This document shows positions 11,301 to 22,562 of a stretch of DNA of 64,000 bases, in pieces. Made by a program: the position numbers and the translations under genes. This DNA comes from Cordilura impudica (Eukaryota; Arthropoda; Insecta; Diptera; Scathophagidae): contig OY821518.1 in assembly GCA_963682025.1 (NCBI GenBank), positions 10,382,590 through 10,446,589 on the forward strand, in the 5' to 3' direction. Under the pieces are notes generated by a model. The model worked only from the letters and a program-made list of their open reading frames with translations. It made no database searches and was not told where the DNA came from. The number at the start of each line of letters is the position of its first letter. The stretch's first letter is position 1.

Positions 11301-11719
11301 CGACGGTGAATTGATGTTGATGGCGCTTCATGCACACTTTCTGCCACAGCAGCAATATTCTCGGGTGTACGCACTGTTTTTGGCTTTTCACGCTTTGGTT
11401 TATCGATGAGGATGCCAGTTTCTTTCACTTTTTTTCACAAGATAACGAACATACGGTGCTGACGGTGCTTCTCTTCTTCCAAAATCCGTACGCAATTTTC
11501 GCACACATTTTGCAACATTACCATGATTTTCAAAGTAATGTCGCAATATTTCCCAGCGTTGTTCAAGCGTATACACAACCATATTCGTTCAGCGGAAGGA
11601 TAAAACTAATTATCTGTCAAATCAGACATGAGCTGAGTGTTACCATTCACGAAATAAGCACTAGTTGAAGAAAAGAAACGTTAGATGGCGGACCCTTTAT
11701 AATTTTTTTTTTCATATAT

Positions 11720-11971
11720 GTATAAATATGTATATATTTATATTTTTCATTTTTCATTTTTAAATTTTCATTTTTTAATTTTTTGTTTTTCATTTTTAAT
11801 TTTTATTTTTTTGTTTCATTTTGCATTTTTCGTTTCTCATTTTTCATTTTTAATTTTTTATTTACTTTTTTTTTTTTAATTTTTTATTTTTTTTATTCAT
11901 TTTTAATTTTTAATTTTTTATTTTTCTTTTTTAATTTTTAATTTTTATTTTATTTTTTCATTTTTCATTTT
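11720..11971. repeat. Heptanucleotide array (ATTTTTA/ATTTTTC type)
   Basis: Degenerate runs with 7-bp periodicity, such as CATTTTTAATTTTT. It continues at 12746-12940 beyond the inserted repeat. Confidence 0.6.
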
Positions 11972-12745
11972 TATACCCTATACCACTATGTGGTTTGGGT
12001 ATAATAACTTTGTGCTGCTGTTTGTAACAACCAAAAATATTTGACCTAGACCCATCTTTAATTATACCGATCGAATCAGAATCACTTTCTGAGTTGATTT
12101 AACAATGTCCGTCCGTCCGTCCGTCTGTGTGTCCATGTAAACCTTGTAATCAAACTGCAGGTCGCAAATATGAATATATTTTGATGAAATTTGGTATATA
12201 AGCTTTTATCGGCCATGGGATGAACGCTATTGAAATTGGTGAGAATCGGTCCATGTTCAGACCTAGGCCCCATACAAACTACCCATATGAAATCAACATA
12301 AATTGCCAAAATTGTCAAATTGTCATATAGATCTTACTCAAATTGGGTTTGTATGCGTTCATTACATCCACTAATGAGTAGTCCAAAAATGATCCCTTTG
12401 ACCCCATATAGAGCTGTTTCCCGATCTTCACTTAAATCTATTAAAAAACAAAAATATTGCACTGATTCTTCTCAAATTTTGTTTGTATATATTTTTGCAA
12501 AATACAAGAGACTTTACCAAACATGATCAGGATCGGTCCATTTTTGGACCTAGTCCCTATATAGATATACCATCCGATATGAACTTTTTCATATCTGCAG
12601 CTAAAATTAATACAAATCCCACTCAAATTTGGTTTTTGCTTATTTTCTATGTCCAGTTAGTTGGGCCTAAGAGATAGGGTTTCTAAACGCATGGTATAGG
12701 CTATCGTATAGTCGGTCGAGACCGACTATAATTTTCTTACTTGTT
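11972..12745 (+). repeat. Hairpin-ended (GTCY)n dispersed repeat, full copy
   Basis: About 770 bp. The left end TATACCC...GGGTATAATGA can fold as a hairpin. A (GTCC)n(GTCT) tract lies about 140 bp in. The right end holds a near-perfect palindrome (TATAGTCGG...CCGACTATA) followed by ATTTTCTTACTTGTT. There is no coding capacity. The GTCY proto-microsatellite recalls dipteran mini-me/DINE-type elements, but I cannot confirm that class. Other copies are at 15015, 15771, 19980, 30072, 45175, 53488 and 57215. Confidence 0.7.
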
Positions 12746-13394
12746 TATTATTCGCTTTTTGTTTTTGATTTTTATTTTATTTTTTTATTTTTCATTTTTT
12801 ATTCTTCAGTTTTCATTTTGCTTTTTTTATTTTTAATTTTTATTTTTCCATTTTTAATTATTAATTTCTAATTTTTAACTTTTATTTTTAATTTTTTATT
12901 TTTAATTTTTATTAATTTTTAATTTTTAATATATAATTTTAACGGTAAAAAAATGTGGTAATACTTGCTTAGGCCAATGTGACACGTGCAGTATTAATAT
13001 AAACACAACTGCAATGATTTCAACAATAAGAAGAATTACAACACATACAACATATCTTAAGAAAAACAACAAACACACAAAAAAAAATTATATTTTTTTC
13101 ATATTTTTTTCAAAGTTTCATTGATATCTCGTGACTTCACCAATTTTGACGATTTTAATAGCAACTCCTTTGGGATGTTAATAAACGATTTAAATACAAA
13201 AACGGTCTAGCCTAGATATCGTCGGCGTGATCGTGATTTCCACAGATAGACGGACAGACACTCATCGCTAAATCAACTTCCCTTGTTATAATGATCAAGA
13301 AAATATATGGCTTTGCGGGTCTCCGGAATTTATTTCGATGCGTTACAAATGGAATGACAAATATACCCTCTGCCACTGAGGGGTGGAGGGTATA

Positions 13395-15014
13395 AAAATT
13401 AGTTTAAAATAAATTTAAACGATTTTTGTCTTTTTGATGTATAAGTGAAGAATAATAATATGCATAATTAATATGCATATTTTTTTTAAGAACTCTTAAA
13501 CAAAAATTTAATTTATGGCGCAGAACTGGAAAATTTTCTAATAAGGGAGGACTCTTGATGGGAAGTTTCCAAATGCGCTTAAATTTTTTGGTAGAATAGA
13601 CAAAACAAATGTTCCAGTATATTTTCTTATCGGCACAATTTAGGTATATAAAAGGGTAACTTCCCATGAAGTCTTCCCTTGTAAGACTTAAAGTATGATG
13701 TGCCATTTGGGGTCATATATGACCTCAGGATGGTTTTAAGGTCGAAACTTCTTTAATTTTTTTTAGCTAAATTGGAGCAACGTTTGAAACTAAAAAAAAA
13801 ACAAATTTTTTTTAATGAAATATTTTGACGAACATAGAAAAGGTGATTTTAGTACAGTCACTTGGTTTAAAATTCGCAAACACACATTGTTTATTATTGT
13901 TTCATATCAATTTCTATCTTCAAACATAGTGCAACTTTTTATATCAATTTTTCAGAAAAAAAAAATGCAAAATACACTACGATCAACAAATTAAATGCCG
14001 CCATAATTTGGTGCACGCTTATTGTTTATTCCTAAATCCTGTAATTCTAATTTTGAATATTTTATTAGTAAAAAAAAACATTAATTCTCATAGATGCTGA
14101 TAAGAATATTTTTTTCTTCGAAAAAGAAAAAAATGTAAAATGAGTCCACATGTCAGTGTATTTGTTTAAGAAAAACTGATAAAAAAAAAACTGTTTGAAA
14201 CTGTAAGGCTTACTTAAAAAATGTTTTTTATCGCCTTTCATGCATATTTTAGTTTCATTTAATTCATTAGTATATTGTTTTTGTATTTTTTTTTTTTATA
14301 AATATGTTGTATGATTGAAGAATATTTTCGAAATTTAATGCTCAGTCTTGTCGAGTATCTGGTCGGGTTCGGTTCAGAGCGAGCGGTTTAAAAAAAAAAA
14401 AACTATTTAACATATAAAATATTGAAATCTATGGATATTGGATTATACAAGTGCCATCCACGGAGCTCAAATTCCGAAAATTATAGATATTTATATTTGC
14501 TTTAAATCATATATAAGATTTCAACAAATAATCCTAAAATTTTGAATATTTTCGTCATTTCTTTTCAAAGAAAATATTTAGGTACTAAAAAATTATTTAA
14601 AATGTTTTTTGCTTATTGGGATGATTGAATATATAGTGAAAAGGAAATGAGCTTACTTAATTTATTGATAAGAATATTTTTTTTTATTAATCTTAAAAAA
14701 TGGCGGAAATAAATACTAATGTAAAAAGTGTTGTGAATGCGAGTACTTTTATTCACTATGTACATAAATCGTTAAGAAAAATATTAAAATAAATAGGATT
14801 AAAGAGAAATCAATATTTATATCGGATTCAATAAATACTACGTGACGAAAAAGCACTCAATGTAATTGTTTTTTTTTTTTTTTTTTTTTTTTTGTCAAAC
14901 AATTAAAATAATTCTAAAATAATTAATAATTGAGTCTGAATATACTGAAATAACACTGTGCAACATTTTTTTTGGGAGAAATGATACTTTCGCTAAAAGA
15001 ATTTTTTTTTTAAT
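13395..15014. other. AT-rich intergenic DNA, nothing recognisable
   Basis: There are no convincing reading frames or paired termini. A poly-T run of about 24 lies at 14870-14893. Confidence 0.4.
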
Positions 15015-15768
15015 TATACCCTATACCTCTATCTGGTCAGGGTATAATGAGTTTTTGCTGACGTATGTAACTACCAGAACTATTCGACCTAGGACCCATC
15101 ATTTATTATACTGAATAATTTTGAGTCGATTTAGCGATGTCTGTCCGTCTGTGTGTCCATGTAAACCTTGTAATCAAACCACAGGTCGCAAATATGAAAT
15201 TTCTATCATAGGATGAACGCTATTGAAATTGCTGAAATTCGGTCCATGTTCAGACCTAGTCCCCATACAAATGACCCCTATGAAATCGACTTAAATTGCC
15301 ATAAGATCCAAATTATCATATATACATATATCGGTCAAATTGGCTTTATGTGTGTTTATTACATCCATTTATCAGTTGTCCAAAAAAAACCCCATATGGC
15401 AATTCTTTGTCATAGCCCCCATATAAAGCTGCTTCCCAATTTTCACTTAAATCTAGCAAAACACAAAAATATTGCACAGAGTTTTCTAAAATTTGGTTTG
15501 CATATGTTTTTGCAAAAAATAAGTGACTTTACTAAATACGGTCACGACCGGTAAATTTTTCGACCTAGCCCCATATAAATATAGTATCCGACATGAACTT
15601 TTCCTTATCTGCGCAGGCAAAAAAAAAATTAATAACAATGCCATTCAAATTTGGTTTATGCTTATTTTCTATAAGTAATTAGTTGGATCTAAAACGCTTT
15701 ATCTAAAGACATTTTATATAGGGTATCGGTATAGTCTGTCTAGACCGACTATAATTTTCTTTCTTGTT
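15015..15768 (+). repeat. Diverged (GTCY)n hairpin-ended repeat
   Basis: Same family as 11972-12745, but with a shorter GTCY tract and many substitutions (CTATACCTCTATCTGG at the left end, AGTCTGTCTAGACCGAC at the right). It is therefore an older copy. A younger copy follows head-to-tail two bases later. Confidence 0.65.
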
Positions 15769-15770
15769 TT

Positions 15771-16361
15771 TTTATACCCTATACCACTATGTGGTTTGGG
15801 TATAATGACTTTGTGCTGCTGTTTGTAACAACCAAAAATATTTGACCTAGACCCATCTTTAATTATACCGATCGAATCAGAATCACTTTTTGAGTTGATT
15901 TAACAATGTCCGTCCGTCCGTCTGTGTGTCCATGTAAACCTTGTAATCAAACTGCAGGTCGCAAATATGAATATGTTTTGATGAAATTTGGTATATAAGC
16001 TTTTATCGGCCATGGGATGAACGCTATTGAAATTGGTGAGAATCGGTCCATGTTCAGACCTAGCCCCCATACAAATTACCCCTATGAAATCGACATAAAT
16101 TGCCATAAGATCCAAATTGTCATATAGATCTTACTCAAATTGGGTTTGTATGCATTCATTACATCCATTAATGAGTAGTCCATAAATGATCCCTTTGGCC
16201 CCATATAGACTGCTTCCCGATCTTCACTTAAATCTATTAAAAACAAAAATATTGTACTGATTCTTCTCAAATTTTGTTTGTATATATTTTTGCAAAATAC
16301 AAGAGACTTTACCAAACATGATCAGGATTGGTCTAGACCGACTATAATTTTCTTACTTGTT
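15771..16361 (+). repeat. (GTCY)n hairpin-ended repeat with internal deletion
   Basis: The left two thirds are nearly identical to 11972-12745. The sequence then jumps from GATCAGGATTGG directly to GTCTAGACCGACTATAATT, deleting about 170 bp, possibly between short GGTC repeats. Confidence 0.65.
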
Positions 16362-16439
16362 ATAGAAAGGTGTTTTTTGAAATTTACAAGTGTAATATTT
16401 AATTTTGTTTTATTAAGCACATCCGTATTAACTTTTAGA

Positions 16440-16640
16440 GCGAGCTTTTAGAATATCAGTTAAACTGAGTTTAGTTAAACTCAGATTTTTTAACACAACT
16501 TTATATTTAATTAATGTCTTTATGGGGAAATTAACTAAACTGATTTAATTCACATCCAAAACCCGTCTTAGAAATTGAAACTATTTGTCTAAAGAATTTA
16601 AAACTTGAGTTTAAGTTTAACTGATATCTCAAGAACTCTT
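16440..16640. mobile_element. MITE-like inverted repeat
   Basis: ATCAGTTAAACTGAGTTTA near 16457 faces its reverse complement near 16600-16625 (GAGTTTAAGTTTAACTGAT), about 150 bp apart. It is non-coding. No target duplication is certain, so the class is unknown. Confidence 0.35.
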
Positions 16641-16643
16641 TTT

Positions 16644-16690
16644 TAAGTTAGCCACACGTTGTTAAAATGTAGCCACACGTTGTTAAAATG
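16644..16690 (+). repeat. 21-bp direct duplication
   Basis: TAGCCACACGTTGTTAAAATG-type sequence occurs twice in direct succession, immediately beside the MITE-like element. Confidence 0.6.
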
Positions 16691-17737
16691 TAACCGTATC
16701 GTTTGTATCGTAACGTTGGCATTTAGTGCATTTATAGAACGTAAAAAACGAACCAACATGTTGCTGCGTAAAATGAACCAAACTTTATCAGTTGTTCACA
16801 AATGTCACGTAGAAACATAGCAAAAATCTAATATCAATAGAAACTAACGATACGAAACGTTTAGCTTAAGTTGGGTAAGCACTTGCATGTGTTTTTAATA
16901 AGGCAGGTTGAATCAGCTGATTCGCTCCGTTACCATTACGCGTGGATAACTAGGCCTTAATTCTATGTCGACGCCTGTTAACCTATTCACGGAAAATTGA
17001 ACATTTAAAATGTTTTACAAAACAATTTCCCGTAAAATTTCATAACTAACTTCCAAACACAGAAATTAGCTCAGAGGAACATTTATACTGTTGTTTCGTC
17101 CTATTTTATACAGTCTCTGGCAAAAAAGACTTCCGCCCGCAATACCAAAACACTAAATTTGTTGCATAGTGTACATATTCGTCGGTCAACTATGAACCCC
17201 AGTGTATTAAGCTTACTCACTGCCTCATTTCACTTTTTTGTGGATTTATGCAATTTAAATTTAATGACTTATTTCATTACCCTGAACACCTAATTTGAAT
17301 TCTTCGGTTTTCTGTTTTATATTTGAATGTTAGAGGTTTCAGTGTTTAAAATTAATGACATCTCCATAAAACATTTCGCCGCAGACGAACGAAATTATTA
17401 GCGCATTTTTATACCCTAAACTCCTCAGTGGCAGAGGGTTTATATACGTTTGTCATTCCGCTTGTAACGCATCGAAATAAATTCCGGATACCCCAAAACC
17501 ATATATTTTCTTGATCATTATAACAAGGGAAGTTGATTTAGCGATGACCGTCTATCCGTCTGTCCGTCAGTGTGTGGAAATAAAATCTTTATTAACATCC
17601 TAAAGGAGTTGCTATTTAAAATCGTCAAAATCGGTGAAAGGGACAACGATATATGAATAAAACTTTGAAAAAATAAAATTTTGTATACGTTGAAATTCTT
17701 CTTATTGTTGAAGTCATTGCAGTGGTGTATATATTAA

Positions 17738-18124
17738 CTAGCAGATTCCAGCCCTCGAAATTCGAGTGCATATTCTAGGAAATTTTAGTTTTTCATTAAA
17801 TAAAAACCCTAAAGGTATGCTAATCAATTATAGCCAATTCACAAATCAACACAAAAAAACAAACTCGTTTTTATTACAAACACATTAACAACTTTAAGAA
17901 ACACACACATAGAATTGTATAATTTTATGTATGTGTTAGTAGCAACTTTAAATGCAATTTACTTAAAATAAAGGAAAAAATTTAAAAATCTGTAAATCTG
18001 TAAAACGGCTAAAAAGATATACCTTTCAAATAATACATATACGTTTGGTCAAAATCGGGATAAAAACGGTACAACAAAACATCGGTCACAAGAAATCGCC
18101 TAGCCTATTAATATTAGGTATAGA
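17738..18124 (-). mobile_element. Non-autonomous Helitron, complete copy
   Basis: On the minus strand it runs from TCTATACCTAATATTAATAGG (18124) to the terminal hairpin and CTAG (17738). The flanks are A at the 5' side and T at the 3' side, the Helitron insertion rule. The uninterrupted host sequence is visible at 44670-44700, so the insertion is exact and without target duplication. Confidence 0.8.
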
Positions 18125-18179
18125 TACTGCACGTGTCACATTGGACTAAGCAAGAATTACCATATATTTTTTATCGTTA

Positions 18180-19870
18180 AAATTAAAAATTAAATTAAAA
18201 TACTGAAAATAAAAATTAAATATTAATAATTAATAATTAAAAATTAAAAATTAAAAATTAAAAATTCAAAATTAAAAATTAAAAATTAAAAATTAAAAAT
18301 TAAAAATTAAAAATTAAAAATTAAAAATTAAAAATTAAAAATTAAAAATTAAAAATTAAATTAAAATCTAAAAATAAAAATTTTATGTTAATAATTAAAA
18401 ATTTTAAATTAAAAATTAAAATATAAAATTAAAAATTAAAAATAAAAATAGAAATTCAAACTTCAAAATTCAAAATTTTTTAATTTTGAATTTAAATATT
18501 AAAAATTAAAAATTAAAAATTAAAAATTAAAAATTAAAAATTAAAAATTAAAAATTAAAAATTAAAAATTAAAAATTAAAAATTAAAAATTAAAAATTAA
18601 AAATTAAAAATTAAAAATTAAAAATTAAAAATTAAAAATTAAAAATTAAAAATTAAAAATTAAAAATTAAAAATTAAAAATTAAAAATTAAAAATTAAAA
18701 ATTAAAAAATTAAAAATTAAAAATTAAAAATTAAAAATTAAAAATTAAAAATTAAAAATTAAAAATTAAAAATTAAAAATTAAAAATTAAAAATTAAAAA
18801 TTAAAAATTAAAAATTAAAAATTAAAAATTAAAAATTAAAAATTAAAAACTAAAAATCAAAAATTTAAAATTTAAAATTAAAAATCAAAAACAAAAATTA
18901 AAAATTAGAAATTAAAAATTAGAAATAAAAAATTAACAATTAAAAATTAAAAATTGAAAATTAAAAATTTAAAATTAAAAACTAAAAATTAAAAATTAAA
19001 AATGAAAAAATTAAAAATTAAAAATTAAAAATTAAAAACTAAAAATTAAAAATTAAAAATTAAAAAATAAAAATTAAAAATTAAAAATTAAAAATTAAAA
19101 ATTAAAAATTAAAAATTAAAAATTAAAAAATTAAAAATTAAAAATTAAAAATTAAAAATTAAAAATTAAAAATTAAAAATTAAAAATTAAAAATTAAAAA
19201 CTAAAAATCAAAAATTTAAAATTTAAAATTAAAAATCAAAAACAAAAATTAAAAATTAGAAATTAAAAATTAGAAATAAAAAATTAACAATTAAAAATTA
19301 AAAATTGAAAATTAAAAATTTAAAATTAAAAACTAAAAATTAAAAATTAAAAATTAAAAATGAAAAAATTAAAAATTAAAAATTAAAAATTAAAAATTAA
19401 AAACTAAAAATTAGAAATTAAAAATTAAAAAATAAAAATTAAAAATTAAAAATTAAAAATTAAAAATTAAAAATTAAAAATTAAAAATTAAAAATTAAAA
19501 ATTAAAAATTAAAAATTAAAAATTAAAAATTAAAAATTAAAAGTTAAAAATTAAAAATTAAAAATTAAAAATTAAAAACTAAAAACTAAAAATTAAAACT
19601 TAAAAATAAAAATTTACAAATTAAAAATTAAAAATTATAAATTATAAATTAAAAAGTTAAAAATTAAAATTTACAAATTAAAAATTAAAAATTAAAAATT
19701 AAAAACTAAAAATTAAAAATTAAAAATTAAAAATTATAAATTATAAATTATAAATTATAAATTAAGAATTAAAAATCAAAAATAAAAAATTAAAAATTTT
19801 AAATTAAAAGTTAAAAATAAAAAATTAAAAATTAAATATTAAAAGTTAAAAATTCAAAATTCAAAATTAA
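18180..19870 (+). repeat. (AAAAATT)n heptanucleotide satellite
   Basis: About 1.7 kb of 7-bp repeats with scattered variants. A variant-rich block (from ACTAAAAATCAAAAATTTAAAA) occurs at about 18848 and again at about 19204, so roughly 356-bp segments have duplicated as higher-order units. Confidence 0.9.
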
Positions 19871-19979
19871 AAATTAAATATGAAGAGGGTAAAATTCATT
19901 TGTTTCGCAAAGAAATATATGAAGGGTGTACCATATAAGTTTTGCATTTTGATTTTGCTATAAATAAAGAACTCATATT

Positions 19980-20748
19980 TATACCCTATACCACTAAGTG
20001 GTTTGGGTATAATGACTTTGTGCTGCTGTTTGTAACTACCAAAAATATTTGACATAGACCCATCTTTTATTATACCGATCGAATCAGAATCACTAACTGA
20101 TTCGATTTAACGATGTCCGTTCGTCCGTCCGTCCGTCTGTGTGTCCATGTAAACCTTGTAATCAAACTGCAGGGCGCAAATATGAACATATTTTGATGAA
20201 ATTTGGTATATAAGCCATAGGATGAACGCTATTGAAATTGGTGAGAATCGGTCCATGTTCAGACCTAGCCCCCATACAAATGACCCCTATGAAATCGACC
20301 TAAATTGCCATAAGATCCAAATTGTCATATAGATCTTACTCAAATAGGGTTTGTATGCGTTTATTACATCCATTAATGAGTAGTCCAAAAATGATCCCTA
20401 TGGGACAACTCTTAGTCATAGGCCCCATATAGAGCTGCTTCCCGATCTTCACTTAAATCTATCAAAAAACAAAAATATTGCACTGATTGTTCTCAAATTT
20501 ACTTTGTATATATTTTTGCAAAATACAAGAGACTTTACCAAACATAGTCAGGATCGGTCCATTTTGGGCCTAGTCCTCACATACATAGATATAGCATCCG
20601 ATATGAACTTTTTCATATCTGCAGCCAAAAAAAATTAATAAAAATCCCACTCAAATTTGGTTTATGTTTATTTTCTATGTCCAGTTAGTTGGGCCTATGA
20701 GACAGGGTCTCTAAACGCATGGTATAGTGTATCATATAGTCGGTCTAT
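19980..20748 (+). repeat. (GTCY)n hairpin-ended repeat
   Basis: Near-complete copy of the family: left hairpin at 19980, GTCC/GTCT tract at 20116-20144, and an eroded right palindrome at about 20733 (AGTCGGTCTATACTCG). Its right half (from 20359) is included in a tandem duplication. Confidence 0.65.
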
Positions 20749-21992
20749 ACTCGTTTTAATTAAAAATGATTTTTTTCGATTTAAATAACAAAAGAAGTAT
20801 TCATTCACAATTATTATGGTTAAAATTTTCTTTTACCAATTTTTAATTGATCGAAGATTCTTAAATTGATACAGTTACTTATAAAATGGCTTAAATTTTA
20901 AATAAACTTTGAATTTCTAAAAACTTTGATAACTGGATTAATGTTTAGCTTTAACAATTGCCTGCCAGACACATTTAAAAAATTGAAATAGAAACAGAAA
21001 TACTTTTTCACTGTATAAAACATGAATTCAGTTGCTGATACTGTTAGCATGATGATGAACTATTTATTATATCTTAATGAGTTAATTTTTCAAAGTAACA
21101 AATAACGAAAGAGTTGAAATTTGTATGTAAAGAGTTTGTGGAAACCAATCTTAAAGATTAAGTAAGAAAATCTATTACGTTTATTACATCCATTAATGAG
21201 TAGTCCAAAAATGATCCCTATGGGACAACTCTTAGTCATAGGCCCCATATAGAGCTGCTTCCCGATCTTCACTTAAATCTATCAAAAAACAAAAATATTG
21301 CACTGATTGTTCTCAAATTTACTTTGTATATATTTTTGCAAAATACAAGAGACTTTACCAAACATAGTCAGGATCGGTCCATTTTGGGCCTAGTCCCCAC
21401 ATACATAGATATAGCATCCGATATGAACTTTTTCATATCTGCAGCCAAAAAAATTAATAAAAATCCCACTCAAATTTGGTTTATGTTTATTTTCTATGTC
21501 CAGTTAGTTGGGCCTATGAAATAGGGTCTCTAAACGCATGGTATAGTGTAACATATAGTCGGTCTGTACTCGTTTTAATTAAAAATGATTTTTTTCGATT
21601 TAAATAACAAAAGAAGTATTCATTCACAATTATTATGGTTAAAATTTTCTTTTACCAATTTTTAATTGATCGAAGATTCTTAAATTGATACAGTTACTTA
21701 TAAAATGGCTTAAATTTTAAATAGACTTTTAATTTCTAAAAACTTTGATAACTGGATTAACAATTGCCTGCCAGACACATTAAAAAAATAGAAATAGAAA
21801 CAGAAATAGAAATACTTTTTCACTGTATAAAACATGAATTCAGTTGCTGATACTGTTAGCATGAGGATGAACTATTTATTATATCTTAATGAGTTAATTT
21901 TTCAAAGTAACAAATAACGAAAGAATTGAAATTTGTATGTAAAGAGTTTGTGGAAACCAATCTTAAAGATTAAGTAAGAAAATCTATTACGT
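20359..21992 (+). repeat. Tandem duplication, about 820 + 812 bp, upstream of LanB1
   Basis: The segment 20359-21178 is repeated at 21179-21992 with only scattered differences (for example extra AGAAATA units and a few substitutions). Both copies start at GTTTATTACATCCATTAATG and end at AATCTATTAC. The unit contains the right half of a (GTCY)n repeat plus about 430 bp of otherwise unique DNA. The second copy ends about 130 bp before the first visible LanB1 5' UTR exon. Confidence 0.85.
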
Positions 21993-22120
21993 AATATTAG
22001 TAATATGTAGTATTTTATAAGATAAACGATTTTTCGAAAGCATCATACTTTATTTATATAGAATATGTATATTTCTAACTTAAAACACTTCATATTAATG
22101 ATGATTATTTATTCTTACAG

Positions 22121-22562
22121 ATCTGCTATTCAAATAAAAAATAAAATCCAATTAGATTCAAAATACTTAGGTAAGTACGTACAGTAGCACGTAAACTAAG
22201 CTTAAATCTTAACTAATGCTTTAATTTACTTACAGGTGTAGTCGAAACGAAGTCATTCAACGAAATGTTTTGAAAAAGTAAAGAATCGAACAAATAAAAA
22301 ATAAGGTTCTAGACCCCCACAACAAAAATCATCTGAATATTTATCAGTATTGAAAACTACAACAACAACAACAGAAACGAAATTAGAGCGTCTTTTGCTC
22401 TGTGTGTGTGTGTGTATGGTCTTGCGATTAAGACCGGAAATTTATGAACTATAAGAAAGAATACAAAATCAACACACAATACACATACAAAATCAAACAC
22501 ACAACAACAATAATTAATACAAGTCAGGGAGAGAAGTGTTAAAGCGAAAATAGCTTAACAAC
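22121..22562 (+). promoter_or_regulatory. LanB1: LanB1 5' UTR exons and 65-nt intron
   Basis: An acceptor TTCTTACAG ends at 22120. A 50-nt exon (22121-22170) is followed by GTAAGTACG and a 65-nt intron (22171-22235) with a CTAAT branch-like motif and acceptor TTACTTACAG. The next exon runs from 22236 through the start codon, whose context AACAACATG suits fly initiation. The upstream exon and promoter joined to 22121 are not identified and may lie beyond the tandem duplication. A (GT)n run is at 22400-22415. Confidence 0.55.

Larger units (their letters stand above)
6647..11582 (-). pseudogene. Mariner DD41D transposase, broken by Transib and frameshifts
   Basis: The gene starts at 11582 (MVVYTLEQRWEILRHYFENH), runs through a helix-turn-helix-like DNA-binding region and is interrupted at 11306 by the Transib. 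It resumes at 7452 (SQELNISEASLRRIL) and continues through the catalytic domain to the stop near 6647. The catalytic motifs are visible: FSDEAHF, IWFQQDGA and DLTPLDYYLWG. There are also several frameshifts, for example near 7240-7320 and near 6870-6950, so it cannot make a full protein. In an intact relative it would cut and rejoin DNA at TA sites. Confidence 0.75.
6541..11698 (-). mobile_element. DD41D mariner, split by a Transib insertion
   Basis: The terminal inverted repeats begin AAGGGTCCGCCA at both ends and are flanked by TA. The mariner itself is about 1.3 kb (6541-7452 plus 11306-11698); the 3.84 kb between belongs to Transib. The encoded transposase pieces show 41 residues between the second and third aspartates (in QQDG and DLTPLD), placing it in the DD41D (rosa-like) mariner branch. 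A second copy of the same subfamily lies at 39940-41174. Confidence 0.8.
11702..13394 (-). mobile_element. Heptamer-array element (family B), interrupted by a (GTCY)n repeat
   Basis: On the minus strand the element starts with a hairpin-prone TATACCCTCCACCCC end at 13394 and continues through a (GTCY)-containing part. A conserved arm follows at 12941-13065 (including CACGTGTCACATTGGCC in reverse), then an AT heptamer array (12746-12940 and 11720-11971). The array is interrupted by a different repeat at 11972-12745. The same order of parts recurs at 17410-19870 and 45967-47979, so the array belongs to the element. Confidence 0.5.
17410..19870 (+). mobile_element. Heptamer-array element (family B), interrupted by a Helitron
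   Basis: The order is: TATACCC end with GGCAGAGGGTTTATA hairpin (17410); GTCY-like tract near 17550; conserved arm with TTCTTCTTATTGTTGAAGTC (17692) and, after a 387-bp Helitron (17738-18124), CGTGTCACATTGG (18131); ATTTTTTATCGTTAA (18166); then a 1.7-kb AAAAATT array. Removing the Helitron restores the arm seen uninterrupted at 44645-44740, which shows that both halves belong to one element. Confidence 0.6.

Noticed and set aside
12082..12318. Recurrent frames with GPILTNFNSVHPMADKSLYTKF (12082, 15900, 45285)
   Set aside because: They recur only because they lie in copies of the (GTCY)n repeat, and they differ in length and frame between copies.
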